Positions 9,195 through 18,869 of a DNA stretch of 64,000 nucleotides are shown piece after piece. The stretch lies in the NCBI GenBank assembly GCA_024239075.1, contig JANBVI010000029.1, forward strand, positions 1-64,000, read 5' to 3'. How positions within the stretch are numbered: the first letter of the stretch is position 1; the number at the start of each line of letters is the position of its first letter. The stretch is from Fischerella sp. CENA71. Its GTDB lineage: Bacteria > Cyanobacteriota > Cyanobacteriia > Cyanobacteriales > Nostocaceae. The notes below the pieces were generated by a model. That model did no database searches, was not told where the DNA came from, and saw only the letters and a program-made list of their open reading frames with translations. A program made the position numbers and the translations under genes.

Positions 9195-9650
9195 TCAGGG
9201 ACTCTCTCTTCTACAATCAACAGAAAACCTTTTGCTTTGGCTTGTTCGACAGCGATTATTGTGATTAACAAGATTGATTGTTTCTGTCGCAAATAATTTT
9301 CCAGTAGCTTTGTTCCAAACATTAAAAATAATAATGCTATCTCCGTGTTCCTTAGCAATTGTTTTAAAATTTTGCCATTCAGGAACATGTAGACTTTCTA
9401 TTTCTATTTCATCTTCACTGATTATTTTGCCGACAAAAGAGTTTGTTACATTTCTACCAACAGGATATTTGTAAGTATTGGTTTGTATCCACTGGTTATC
9501 AATAATTTTTTGTGTAATCTCGGCTTCAAAACGTTGGGTTTCCTGAACATTAGCATCTACACGTATCCAGTTACCATACCAAACTCCAACATGCTTAGGA
9601 AATACTTTGAAGTCTTGTAATTGTTTTTGAACCATAGAATATTTCACCAA
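9195..9650 (-). CDS. DUF3598-like (lipocalin-like) protein, probable C-terminal frameshift
   Basis: A 151-residue protein with VFPKHVGVWYGNWIRVDAN near the N terminus and the segment KTIAKEHGDSIIIFNVWNKATGKLFATETINLV, a pattern seen in cyanobacterial DUF3598-type proteins (predicted lipid/pigment-binding beta barrel). After NHNNRCRTSQSK the reading becomes basic and unlike the family (RFSVDCRRESP). The -1/+1 neighbouring frame continues with GFLLIVEERVPE, which fits the expected beta-strand ending and stops at 9191. A one-base indel in the AAAAGG run around 9230 would explain this. Function unknown. Confidence 0.6.
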   Translation of the reverse strand: MVKYSMVQKQLQDFKVFPKHVGVWYGNWIRVDANVQETQRFEAEITQKIIDNQWIQTNTYKYPVGRNVTNSFVGKIISEDEIEIESLHVPEWQNFKTIAKEHGDSIIIFNVWNKATGKLFATETINLVNHNNRCRTSQSKRFSVDCRRESP

Positions 9651-9822
9651 GATAGTTCTGGGAAAATATCATACGAGAAATCATCCCAATGAAGATAGTC
9701 TAGTATCCTTAGCTACACTCTCATTGTTCGCATTTCAAAAATCTGATGTGGTAGGAGTGCGATCGCATGATGTCGGATAGCTTGCGTATTATAAGAGAAG
9801 AATCTTGTAATTTCGCTCTCAC

Positions 9823-12800
9823 ATGATCGCCTCTAGCGAATTCCAACATTATCTGCAATCAATTTTCACCCCTTTACGGGAGGATGCCCAGTGTTGGGTG
9901 CGCGATCGCTATGTTCCAACATTGGCAGAGTTGCCTTTGCGCGTACAAACTTTTACATCGTCTACGGTAAACACACAGGAACAACAGAAGGAAAAGCGAG
10001 AGCAGTTCATGGTTGTGGAGGGACTACGAAAGTACGCACCAGAACATGTGCTGCTGGTGGGTAAACCTGGTTCGGGGAAATCAACTGCGCTGCGACGGTT
10101 GCTTTGGGAAGAGTCACGATGCTGTTTAGAAGCAATTGAGCAGGGTCAAAGTGAGATTCCCAAAATCCCTATCTTGATTGAACTGCGTGGTCTTAGTGGT
10201 TCGGTGTTGACAGAAATTCGAGAAAAGCTTGAGGTGTGCCTCAACCTGGATGAGGCAAAACTAAAAGCTCTCTTGCGCGAAAGACGATTGCTGATGCTCT
10301 TAGATGGGTTGAATGAATTACCCAACGACACAGCATGGAAAGCAGTGGATAAGTTTATACGCTTATGTGCTGATTTCAAAGTTCCTTTAATTCTTACAAC
10401 GCGGGAACTGGGTTCAGGTTTGGGTCACTTAATTGCTAATAGGCTGGAGATGCTACCGTTGAGCGAACCTCAGATGCGAGAGTTTCTTCAAAAGCGATTA
10501 CCAGAGACAGGTGAGGAACTGTTGCGTCAGATTCAAGGACGGTTGCGAGAACTGGCAGAAACACCACTTTTGCTGCAAATGCTCTGCGATGTGTTTACTG
10601 AAAAGGGAGAAATTCCCAAAAACCGAGGTGAACTGTTCCGCAAAGAATTTGCTAGACGGTATAAGGAATTTAAACCTGAACGACTCCGGAACATTTCTGA
10701 GGACTCGCGTCGTTTTGCGTCCGACCTACTTAGCTATCTCGCCTTTACGATGGTTCAGGGCGAACTGCATACTGATCCCTCCAAACCAAGTGGCTCTTGG
10801 ATTACCATTTCTAAAGCTCAGGCAGAGAAAATACTAGCTACTTTTCTGGCAGGTGATCAAGCAAAGGCTAAAGAGTGGTTAGAAGATTTGCTGGAATGGC
10901 ACTTGCTCCAAGTGGCTAGTGAGCCTGACCATATTGAATTTCATCACCAACTGTTTCAGGAATACTATGCTGCTGAGAAGCTTCTTGAAATGCTTCAGCA
11001 AAAGCATCCTGACCTTACTAACGATAAGAGATTTCAACATCATTATCTGAATTACCTAAAATGGACAGAACCAATCGCCATCATGCTTGGACTACCAGAG
11101 ATAACTGAAACCCAGGCAAAAAAATTAATAGAGCTGGCGCTGGATGTGGATTTGATGTTAGGGGCGCGACTCGCAGGAGAGGTGAGGCCCCAGTTTCAGG
11201 AAAAAACTGTTGCTTCTGTGATTGAAAAAATTAGGAAGCAACAAGTTTCTCCAACCTACGAGATGCAGCTTTTGGCAAGCACTCACTCTGACTATGCGGT
11301 TTCAAATTTGCTTGCGAAATTCGCTGATGAAAACCAAAACTTGATTTTTGAGTCCGCCTTTGCATTAAAAGAGCTTGGTAGTAGATCAGCAGTACGAGTG
11401 CTATTACCTATCTTAGAATGTGAGAATCAAATTGCTGTTATAGCTGCACTTTTGGTTTTAGAAAAACTAGGAAATGAGGAAATAATACCAAACTTACAAA
11501 AGGCTTTAAGACATCCAAATGATAATATTCGAGAACAAGCTGTTGGTGCATTATCTGAATTGGGCAGTCAAGCAGTAGTTGCAGATTTGATCGATTTTCT
11601 GAAAGATCAAAGCTATAAAGTTCGTAATAAGGCTGTTGAGGGTTTGGGCAATTTGGGTAGTGAAGCAGCAATGCTAGAATTGCTCAAAATAGCTATAGAA
11701 GACCAATCTAATTATCTGCGTTGTATTTCTGCGATAGCACTAAGAAAAATCAATCTTGAGAAAGCAACTGAGGAACTATTAAATGCGCTCAAAAACAAAA
11801 ACAATAAGATTAAGATCCGCCAAAATGCAGCAGAGGCACTGGGTAATGTAGGTAATGAAACAGCCATTGAAGGCTTAATTGCAGCGTTGGAAGATGGCTA
11901 CATTGCGTGGCAAGTTGCTGAAGCGTTGGTAGAGATAGGTAGCAAAAAAGCGCTTCCAGGATTACTTAAGTCACTAGAATGTCCGTTTGCTTGTGAACAG
12001 GCTGCATTTGTCCTTGGTAAATTAGGTGATATAGCAGCAGTTCCAAACTTAATCAATGTTCTCAACCACTGGGATCTTCAAGTTCGTGAGATAGCAGTTG
12101 ATGCATTAGGAAACTTAGGTGATAGAACAGTAATTCCTAAGTTATATGAACTTTTGCAAGATAATCTAAGGAATGACCTTCGTAGAGAAGTTGTCATTGC
12201 ATTGGGAAAATTGAGTGATGAGCGGGTATGTCCAGAATTACTCGAAATTTTAGAAGACCAAGCTTTTGGTTCCGTTCCTTATTGGTCTGGTTGGTGGCAG
12301 GTTTTTGATGCACTAGAGAAAATTGGTGGTAAGCAAGTTGTTTTGGCATTAATTCGAGCTTTGAGGGCGTCAAACAGTCAAATTCGTTGGAGTGCAGCCA
12401 AGGCGTTGGGTAGTTTAGGTGATCACATTGCAATTGATAGTTTGCTTACAGCATTGGCTGATGAAGATTCTATTGTTCGTGGGCAGTCAGCAGAAGCTTT
12501 GGGTAAGTTTGATAGCCAACAGATAATGCCAAAATTGCTTCCTTTATTGAAAGATCCAAATCCAAATGTTCGGGAAACTGTTGTTCAGGTGTTAGGTCAT
12601 TTAAAAGATGAATCCGCTGTTACAGAACTACTGAATGTGCTAGATGATCCAGAATTTGGCGTTCGTTACGATGTAGCTCAGTCATTAGTCAAATTAAGTA
12701 ACTCAAAAGTAAAAGTAGATATTTCAAAAGCTCTAGCTTATCCTTGGAAAAATAAATTGCTAAGTGATGGTTTTATTAATTCAGTTCAAGTTATACAAAT

Positions 12801-13419
12801 TAATTGTCAATTTTACAACTCTGAAATTTATCAGCAAGCCGATGAGGCAGAGAATTTAGGATTTAAAAATAATTTCATCAAAAATTTTTATAAAGACATA
12901 GATAAAGTAATCTATCAAATTCAAGAAAACCCAGAACTACGCCAGAAGGACACAGAAGATAGATTGACTATAGACATCGTGAATCTATTGTGTAGTTTAG
13001 GGTATGATTCATCACATGAACTGAAAATTGGTGGTCATGTTGACCTTGCTGTTAGAACAAGTGATTTTGTGTGGCTTGGAGAAGCCAAAAAATATAGGGA
13101 CAACAATTATTTATGGGAAGGGTTCCAACAACTCACTACAAGATACTCAAGCGGTGATTCTAATCAAGCAAATGGTGGTTTATTAATTTATATCTTTGAT
13201 GAAGATGCAAGCTCAATTATGGAAAAGTGGCAAAATTATTTACTTAAAAAAGACTTGCCAAATTATAGTTTCAGACCTTGCAAAATGAGAAGCCTAGCTT
13301 TTATCTCAACTCATAGACATGAAAGGTCAGGTCAACCCTTTCATGTCAGACATATCCCAGTCATACTTCATTTTGATCCCAAAGACAAAAGTGGACGACG
13401 TAGAAAAGAATTACCTTAA
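9823..13419 (+). CDS. NACHT-HEAT repeat NTPase with C-terminal PD-(D/E)XK nuclease-like domain
   Basis: A 1198-residue STAND NTPase. The NACHT domain has Walker A GKPGSGKST (80-88), Walker B LLMLLDGLNEL (156-166) and a sensor-like TTRE (192-195), followed by a helical region to ~430. Residues ~480-975 are a run of HEAT-like repeats recognised by recurring ALGNLGDxxAVPxLxxxL-type units. The C-terminal ~170 residues look like a restriction-endonuclease fold: E1045 in a leading helix, then D1074 (GGHVDLAV), E1087-A-K1089 (LGEAKKY) and a downstream GFQQLTTRY helix. NACHT plus repeat sensor plus nuclease is typical of bacterial NLR-like antiphage proteins. Here the putative effector is at the C terminus rather than the more common N terminus. 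It stands alone, with no obvious partner gene. The defence role is inference. Confidence 0.85.
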   Translation: MIASSEFQHYLQSIFTPLREDAQCWVRDRYVPTLAELPLRVQTFTSSTVNTQEQQKEKREQFMVVEGLRKYAPEHVLLVGKPGSGKSTALRRLLWEESRCCLEAIEQGQSEIPKIPILIELRGLSGSVLTEIREKLEVCLNLDEAKLKALLRERRLLMLLDGLNELPNDTAWKAVDKFIRLCADFKVPLILTTRELGSGLGHLIANRLEMLPLSEPQMREFLQKRLPETGEELLRQIQGRLRELAETPLLLQMLCDVFTEKGEIPKNRGELFRKEFARRYKEFKPERLRNISEDSRRFASDLLSYLAFTMVQGELHTDPSKPSGSWITISKAQAEKILATFLAGDQAKAKEWLEDLLEWHLLQVASEPDHIEFHHQLFQEYYAAEKLLEMLQQKHPDLTNDKRFQHHYLNYLKWTEPIAIMLGLPEITETQAKKLIELALDVDLMLGARLAGEVRPQFQEKTVASVIEKIRKQQVSPTYEMQLLASTHSDYAVSNLLAKFADENQNLIFESAFALKELGSRSAVRVLLPILECENQIAVIAALLVLEKLGNEEIIPNLQKALRHPNDNIREQAVGALSELGSQAVVADLIDFLKDQSYKVRNKAVEGLGNLGSEAAMLELLKIAIEDQSNYLRCISAIALRKINLEKATEELLNALKNKNNKIKIRQNAAEALGNVGNETAIEGLIAALEDGYIAWQVAEALVEIGSKKALPGLLKSLECPFACEQAAFVLGKLGDIAAVPNLINVLNHWDLQVREIAVDALGNLGDRTVIPKLYELLQDNLRNDLRREVVIALGKLSDERVCPELLEILEDQAFGSVPYWSGWWQVFDALEKIGGKQVVLALIRALRASNSQIRWSAAKALGSLGDHIAIDSLLTALADEDSIVRGQSAEALGKFDSQQIMPKLLPLLKDPNPNVRETVVQVLGHLKDESAVTELLNVLDDPEFGVRYDVAQSLVKLSNSKVKVDISKALAYPWKNKLLSDGFINSVQVIQINCQFYNSEIYQQADEAENLGFKNNFIKNFYKDIDKVIYQIQENPELRQKDTEDRLTIDIVNLLCSLGYDSSHELKIGGHVDLAVRTSDFVWLGEAKKYRDNNYLWEGFQQLTTRYSSGDSNQANGGLLIYIFDEDASSIMEKWQNYLLKKDLPNYSFRPCKMRSLAFISTHRHERSGQPFHVRHIPVILHFDPKDKSGRRRKELP

Positions 13420-13456
13420 GGGTAGAAAAGAAGGGCTAAAGAGTTTTATCTTCGAC

Positions 13457-13708
13457 CTGCATTGTTAATGCATCGGCTTACATTGTTAATGTATCGCGTT
13501 ACATTGCGATTGTATTGGCTTACATTGTTAATGTATCGCGTTACATTACGATTGTATTGGCTTACATTGTTAATGTATCGCGTTACATTACGATTTTATT
13601 GGCTTACATTGTTAATGTATCGCGTTACATTGCGATTGTATTGGCTTACATTGTTAATGCATCGCGTTACATTGCGATTGTATCGGCTTACATTGCGATT
13701 GCATCGCC
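13457..13708. repeat. Tandem array, 21-bp period (alternating half-units, 42-bp higher order)
   Basis: Twelve 21-bp half-units fill 252 bases. Two types alternate, one carrying TTACATTGTTAATGTATCG and the other TTACATTGCGATTGTATTGG, giving a 42-bp higher-order period with a few substitutions. Both frames are open through it only because the period is divisible by three; the resulting Leu/Tyr/Arg heptapeptides are not a credible protein. It begins 38 bases after the NACHT gene stop and ends ~60 bases before the end of the convergent decarboxylase gene. Confidence 0.9.
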
Positions 13709-13767
13709 CTGAAAAATTAACTCATGCTCTCTTTTGCTTGCTTTTCTAGTTCACTTGAAACAGTTGC

Positions 13768-15261
13768 TCAAAAATTACCCTTGACAACCGTAATAGTATC
13801 TAAACCAGCATCAGCACAACCGCTAATAAATCCGCCCATTTTCTGAATTTGTCGCAAATATTCCAACGCAGGTTGAGTAATAACTTCTCCCGGCATCAAC
13901 ACAGGAATACCAGGAGGATAAGGACAAACGATTTCCGCACAAATACGTCCGGTAGTTTCCTGGATTGATAATGCTTCTGTCGCAGCAAAAAAAGCTTCAC
14001 GGGGCGATATACGTACAAAACCCCCTATACTAAAAACATCATCCCATAAAACTGTATGCTTATACTCCCTCTTTTTTGTCACAGAAGAGGTCATTTGAGT
14101 AAGTTTAGTAAAAGCTTGTATCAACTGCTCGATATCTTCTTGGGTGTTACCCAAACTGATAATAAAAGTGAGATGTTGCAAAGAAGCAAATTCTGCCGTC
14201 ACACCTAGCTGTTGGTCGAGAATTTCTTCGGCGGTAAAGCCTGTTATACCTAAACCAGAAACAGTCACAGTCAAGCGTGTTTGATCTAATGTGATGAAAC
14301 CAGGAGATTCCCCCCACCCTTGTAAAGCGGGGCTTTGTAAAATCGACAATTCGGAAATTTGTGTAATTCTACTTCTCGCCTGCTGTGCAAGTTGCAATGT
14401 GCGAGACATTAACTCTTTACCATGCAGCGCCATTTGCTGACGAGCTGCATCTAAGGAAGCTAAAAGTAAATAACTAGGACTAGTAGATTGTACTAACTGC
14501 AAAGCTTTGTTGAGGCGATCGCGATCTATTCTTTCACCTTGGATATGCAGCATTGACGCTTGGGTCATCGCACCCAATGTTTTATGAATCGATTGTACCG
14601 ATAAATCTGCACCTGCTTTTAAAGCCGGGGTGGGTAATTGGGGATGAAAAGCAAAGTGGGCGCCGTGGGCTTCGTCTACTAGTAAAGGGATATTGTATTG
14701 GTGGGTAATTTGGGCGATCGCTTTAATATCTCCACAAACACCGTAATATGTAGGGTAAACTATCATCACAGCTTTAGCGTCGGGATGCTGTGCGAGTGCT
14801 GCTGCTACTGCGCTGGGAGTGATACTGTGGGCAATATCCAAAATTGGGTCATATTCTGGATTGACAAAAATTGGTGTAGCGCCAGAGAGAATTAATCCTG
14901 CGATCGCTGAGGAATGAACATTACGTGGCAGAATAATTTTATCGCCAATGCCGCAGGTAGCCAGAATAGCTGCTTCAATTCCACAAGTTGAACCATTGAC
15001 AAGAAACCATGTTTGTGTAGCACCAAAGGCTTCTGCTGCTAATTCTTGCGCTTGTTGGATTACCCCTGTTGGTGCAAATAAATTATCCAACTCTGTTAAT
15101 TCTGGTAAATCGTTGCGAAATACAGTTTGACCAAAAATATTAGCTATTTTCTCCGAAATTCCCACACCTAGTTTATGTCCTGGGGTGTAAAAAGGTGCGT
15201 GGGGACGTTCACCACAGATTTTTAAAGTGTCTAATAAAGGTGTTTGATTTTGATCGAGCAT
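13768..15261 (-). CDS. speA: Orn/Lys/Arg decarboxylase family PLP enzyme (SpeA type)
   Basis: A 497-residue fold-I PLP decarboxylase. It shows FYTPGHKLG near the start, NGSTCGIEAAILA, the Asp/His PLP-contact motif LLVDEAHGAHF and the Schiff-base lysine in SVQSIHKTLGAMTQ. The C-terminal domain ends with PGIPVLMPGE, characteristic of the family. In cyanobacteria this class is usually annotated as arginine (or lysine) decarboxylase and would make agmatine for polyamine synthesis. Substrate cannot be fixed from sequence, so the symbol is tentative. Convergent with the NACHT gene; the array at 13457-13708 lies between them. Confidence 0.87.
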   Translation of the reverse strand: MLDQNQTPLLDTLKICGERPHAPFYTPGHKLGVGISEKIANIFGQTVFRNDLPELTELDNLFAPTGVIQQAQELAAEAFGATQTWFLVNGSTCGIEAAILATCGIGDKIILPRNVHSSAIAGLILSGATPIFVNPEYDPILDIAHSITPSAVAAALAQHPDAKAVMIVYPTYYGVCGDIKAIAQITHQYNIPLLVDEAHGAHFAFHPQLPTPALKAGADLSVQSIHKTLGAMTQASMLHIQGERIDRDRLNKALQLVQSTSPSYLLLASLDAARQQMALHGKELMSRTLQLAQQARSRITQISELSILQSPALQGWGESPGFITLDQTRLTVTVSGLGITGFTAEEILDQQLGVTAEFASLQHLTFIISLGNTQEDIEQLIQAFTKLTQMTSSVTKKREYKHTVLWDDVFSIGGFVRISPREAFFAATEALSIQETTGRICAEIVCPYPPGIPVLMPGEVITQPALEYLRQIQKMGGFISGCADAGLDTITVVKGNF

Positions 15262-15389
15262 TTTTAAGGGAATCGCGTAAAGTTTGTTTTTTGTGGTTGG
15301 GTTCTGTTAGATGTAGCCTGATAGGAAGATGTCAGTGGTGATGGTTGTCATCTAGGTTGGAAAAGTTGAATCTGTGGAAAAGAATTATT

Positions 15390-15596
15390 ATGATTTATCT
15401 GATTTCTGAACCTCAACCTAACGAACCACCAATTCCTAACCCAGAACCAAATACTCTTCCTGAACCTACACCAGCACCAACAGTACCAAATCCTGTTCCT
15501 GAAACCGTACCAGCACCCGTACCACAAACCGTACCTGCTCCAATTCCTCAAACAGTTCCAGGAACAATACCACAAACAATCCCCGAACCTGTTTAA
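15390..15596 (+). CDS. Small proline-rich repeat protein
   Basis: A predicted 68-residue product beginning MIYLISEPQPNEPP and continuing with repeated PxPxTVP/PVPQTVP units to the end (about one third proline). ATG 15390 with a GGAAAAG upstream is preferred to the TTG at 15345. No signal peptide. It lies between the divergent decarboxylase gene and ychF and ends 42 bases before ychF. The regular PxP periodicity suggests real coding sequence, but no family is recognised and translation is unproven. Confidence 0.45.
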   Translation: MIYLISEPQPNEPPIPNPEPNTLPEPTPAPTVPNPVPETVPAPVPQTVPAPIPQTVPGTIPQTIPEPV

Positions 15597-15638
15597 AATT
15601 GATTTCGTCTAGTTCTAATTTCAAATCCAAAATCTAAC

Positions 15639-16730
15639 ATGCTGAGAGCCGGGATTGTCGGACTTCCCAACGTTGGAAAATCTACGTTATTTAATGCTTT
15701 AGTGGCGAATGCGAAAGCAGAAGCTGCTAACTTCCCTTTTTGTACAATAGAACCGAATGTCGGTGTTGTCGCAGTACCAGACGAACGGTTAAATGTTCTA
15801 AGCAAGATTTCCAATTCGGTACAAATTATCCCGGCGCGCGTTGAGTTCGTGGATATTGCCGGTTTGGTGAAAGGTGCAAGTCAGGGTGAGGGACTGGGTA
15901 ATCAATTTTTGTCTCATATTCGCGAAGTTGATGCGATCGTTCATGTGGTGCGTTGTTTTGAAAATGATGACATTATTCACGTTGCTGGTTCAGTTGATCC
16001 GGCACGGGATATTGAGACAATTAATTTGGAGCTAGGTTTAGCCGATTTAGCCCAAATCGAACGTCGCATTGAACGCACGAAAAAACAAGCCCGTACTAGC
16101 AAAGAAGCACAATTTGAATTGACAGTATTGGAAAAATTAGCTACGGCATTAAATGAAGGCAAATCAGTACGGCAAATTAGTTTAACAGAAGAAGAAGCAG
16201 CAGTAATTAAAATATTAGGATTACTGACATCAAAACCAATTATTTATGCTGCTAATGTATCTGAAGATGAATTAGCAACAGGTAATGAATTTGTCGAAAA
16301 AGTTAGAGAAATTGCCGCAAACGAAAATGCCCAAGTGGTAATAGTGTCTGCTCAAGTAGAAGCAGAATTAATCGAATTATCTGACGAAGAAAGAGCAGAT
16401 TTCCTGGCATCTTTGGGTGTGGAAGAAGGTGGTTTAAAATCACTAATTCGTGCCACTTACACGCTGTTAGGATTGCGTACTTATTTTACATCTGGTGAAA
16501 AAGAAACCCGCGCTTGGACAATTACCGCCGGAATGTCAGCACCCCAAGCAGCAGGTGTAATTCACAGTGACTTTGAACGCGGATTTATTCGCGCTGAAAC
16601 TGTTGCTTACGATGATTTAGTCGCGTCTGGTTCGATGAGCGCTGCCAAAGAAAAAGGCTTAGTTCGCAGTGAAGGAAAAGATTATGTCGTCAAAGAAGGT
16701 GACGTGATGTTATTCCGGTTTAATGTGTAA
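15639..16730 (+). CDS. ychF: Redox-regulated ATPase YchF (Obg family)
   Basis: A 363-residue full-length YchF/OLA1 P-loop protein. G1 is GLPNVGKSTLFNAL, followed by the G3 region VDIAGLVKGASQGEGLGNQFL. The atypical G4 is YAANVSEDE instead of NKxD, which explains ATP preference in this family. The C-terminal TGS domain carries TAGMSAPQAAGVIHSDFERGFIRAE. It interacts with ribosomes and stress responses in other bacteria. A 10-bp inverted repeat (16738-16764) lies just past the stop. Confidence 0.96.
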   Translation: MLRAGIVGLPNVGKSTLFNALVANAKAEAANFPFCTIEPNVGVVAVPDERLNVLSKISNSVQIIPARVEFVDIAGLVKGASQGEGLGNQFLSHIREVDAIVHVVRCFENDDIIHVAGSVDPARDIETINLELGLADLAQIERRIERTKKQARTSKEAQFELTVLEKLATALNEGKSVRQISLTEEEAAVIKILGLLTSKPIIYAANVSEDELATGNEFVEKVREIAANENAQVVIVSAQVEAELIELSDEERADFLASLGVEEGGLKSLIRATYTLLGLRTYFTSGEKETRAWTITAGMSAPQAAGVIHSDFERGFIRAETVAYDDLVASGSMSAAKEKGLVRSEGKDYVVKEGDVMLFRFNV

Positions 16731-16882
16731 TTTAGTTAGTAGTTAGTGCTTAAAACTAACTACTACTTATTAACAATTTCATCAATATCTACTAAACTAT
16801 ATCTACGATCTGGCTCACTTTATAATCAGCACACTATAAGTTAGCTTAGGGACTTGTTGATTAGACTCAAAGGAGAGTGGCG

Positions 16883-17416
16883 GTGAAAAAAGTAGCTGTG
16901 TTTGGCAATGCTGGAGGCGGTAAATCAACTCTAAGCAAAAGATTATCGGAGATCACTGGTTTGCCACTTCACATCTTAGACAAAATTCAATATCAATCAG
17001 GGGGTATTGAGGTTCCACAGGAAGACTATAAGCACATCCATGAACAAATTTTGCTTACTGATCGTTGGATTATTGACGGGTTTGGTTGCATGGAAACCCT
17101 CTGGTTGCGACTGAAAGAGGCGGATACTCTGATTTTTGTCGATCTACCGCTATATGTGCATTTCTGGTGGGTGACTAAACGACTAATCACAGGGCGCTTT
17201 AAACCGCCACAAGGCTGGCCGGAAAACAGTCCAATATTGAAGAGTTCGCTTACTAGCTACCGGGTGCTTTGGTTATGTCATAAATATTTGACCCCAAAAT
17301 ATCGTGAGTATATCAAGCAGGCTCAAAGCACCAAAAGTGTTTATCATATTCGATCAACTGAACAGATTTCGCAATTTTTTGAATTAATTGAATATGAAGA
17401 TGGTGTATCAGCCTAA
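16883..17416 (+). CDS. P-loop adenylate-kinase-like (topology modulation-type) protein
   Basis: A 177-residue small P-loop kinase-like protein starting MKKVAVFGNAGGGKSTLSKRL (Walker A). HILDKIQY and WIIDGFG follow, as in the AAA/adenylate-kinase-like 'topology modulation protein' family (FlaR-like). GTG 16883 is chosen over GTG 16877 because AAGGAG (16870-16875) then has a normal 7-base spacer. No metabolic role is established for the family; NMP-kinase-like activity is possible. Confidence 0.75.
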   Translation: MKKVAVFGNAGGGKSTLSKRLSEITGLPLHILDKIQYQSGGIEVPQEDYKHIHEQILLTDRWIIDGFGCMETLWLRLKEADTLIFVDLPLYVHFWWVTKRLITGRFKPPQGWPENSPILKSSLTSYRVLWLCHKYLTPKYREYIKQAQSTKSVYHIRSTEQISQFFELIEYEDGVSA

Positions 17417-17467
17417 TTATAAATGAGTGCCTTTTTACTTTTTATTTTTGCTTTGTTTGGTAAACCA

Positions 17468-18775
17468 CTAGTTCAAAATCTCTGCTAGCACATCCGCGAA
17501 AATTTCCACAGCAGTCTCAATCTGCTCACTATCAATTACCAATGGTGGACAAAAACGAATAGCTGCTTTCCCGCAACCAAGTAATAATAAACCATGTAAA
17601 AAAGCTGTTTGTAAAATGCGATCGCGTAACTGTCGATCCAAATTTCCTTGATCATCAAACAAATCCACCGCCACCATCAAACCTTTACCACGCGGTAGGG
17701 AAACTCTGGGAAACTGTTGATGTAACTTCACTAAACCAGCTTGCAGTAATTCTCCCATTTTGGTGGCATTTGTCATTAAACCACTTTCTAATAGTTCCAA
17801 AGTGGCAAGGCCAGCAACACAAGCAACAGGGTTGCCACCAAAGGTGGTAGCATGGGAACCAGGCGGCCAAGTCATGATTTCGGATCGGGCAAGAATTGCA
17901 CCTAAAGGTAAACCACTAGCAATCCCCTTAGCAGTAGTAATAATATCTGGTATGACTTCCCAATGTTCGATCGCAAACAATCGACCTGTACGCCCCATAC
18001 CTGATTGCACTTCATCTACTACCATCAGGATGCCATAGCGATCGCAGATTTCGCGAATCCGTTGTAAAAATCCCTCTTCTGGTACAACATAACCACCTTC
18101 GCCTTGAATTGGTTCAACCACAATTGCTGCCACTTCATGAGGTGGTAGCATAGCAGGAAATAGTTGTTTTTCCAGGTAATCTAAACTGGCGTGAGTCCCA
18201 TAAGGAATATGTGTCACCCCCGGAACTAGAGGGCCAAAACCCTCTCTTTGCACAGCTTTGGAACCAGTCAGAGACATGGCTCCATAAGTACGTCCGTGAA
18301 ATGCTCCTAAAAAGGCAATAATCAAGGAACGTTTGGTGTAGTATCTCGCCAGTTTGATGGCGCCCTCGTTAGATTCCGCACCGGAGTTAGTAAAAAATAC
18401 TTTGGCTCCATGAGAAAAATCTACGTGTTTGGCTAATTTTTCCGCCAACTCCACCATCGGTTCATAGTAAAAATCAGTACCCGACATGTGCAATAACTTA
18501 CCAGCTTGTGCTTGAATAGCCTGCACAACTTTTGGATGCGCGTGTCCTGTGGCGGTGACAGCAATTCCCGCCGTCATGTCTAAAAAAACATTACCATCCA
18601 CATCTTCTACCATACAGCCTTCACCACGAGCTACAACTAAGGGATAGTCGCGGGTATAGGAAGGAGAAGTGACAGCGCGATCGCGTGCGATAATTTCTCT
18701 AGCACGAGGCCCTGGTAAAGAAGTTACTAAATAAGGCGATCGTGGTAATTGATCATTAATAGAGATACTTAACAT
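17468..18775 (-). CDS. Class III PLP aminotransferase (acetylornithine/GABA aminotransferase family)
   Basis: A 435-residue class III aminotransferase. FFTNSGAESNEGAIKLAR, the FHGRTYGAMSLTG strand, the PLP ring-stacking region VVDEVQSGMGRTG and the Schiff-base lysine in ITTAKGIASGLPLGA are all present, with a conserved C-terminal IRFCPPL. The N-terminal extension (PGPRAREIIARD) and length are closer to 4-aminobutyrate/acetyl-ornithine-type 'GabT-like' enzymes than to the short ArgD of arginine synthesis. Exact amino donor unknown. Stands alone on the minus strand. Confidence 0.85.
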   Translation of the reverse strand: MLSISINDQLPRSPYLVTSLPGPRAREIIARDRAVTSPSYTRDYPLVVARGEGCMVEDVDGNVFLDMTAGIAVTATGHAHPKVVQAIQAQAGKLLHMSGTDFYYEPMVELAEKLAKHVDFSHGAKVFFTNSGAESNEGAIKLARYYTKRSLIIAFLGAFHGRTYGAMSLTGSKAVQREGFGPLVPGVTHIPYGTHASLDYLEKQLFPAMLPPHEVAAIVVEPIQGEGGYVVPEEGFLQRIREICDRYGILMVVDEVQSGMGRTGRLFAIEHWEVIPDIITTAKGIASGLPLGAILARSEIMTWPPGSHATTFGGNPVACVAGLATLELLESGLMTNATKMGELLQAGLVKLHQQFPRVSLPRGKGLMVAVDLFDDQGNLDRQLRDRILQTAFLHGLLLLGCGKAAIRFCPPLVIDSEQIETAVEIFADVLAEILN

Positions 18776-18869
18776 GATTTTTTTTTAATGTTTAAAGAAT
18801 ATCTATGATTAAATGCTGAGGTGATATTGGTTGCAGTAACTTATGATTCTATTTACAGTATATTCACGA

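Noticed and set aside
13462-13749. Two long overlapping open frames with seven-residue repeats (LTLLMYR..., AYIVNVSR...)
   Set aside because: They arise from a 21-bp tandem array, which stays open in every frame free of stops. No ribosome site, and both frames look equally 'coding', so no protein is claimed.
15345-15575. Minus-strand Trp/Arg-rich open frame opposite the Pro-rich gene
   Set aside because: It is the antisense reading of Pro codons (CCx gives xGG), giving an artefactual W/R/G-rich product.
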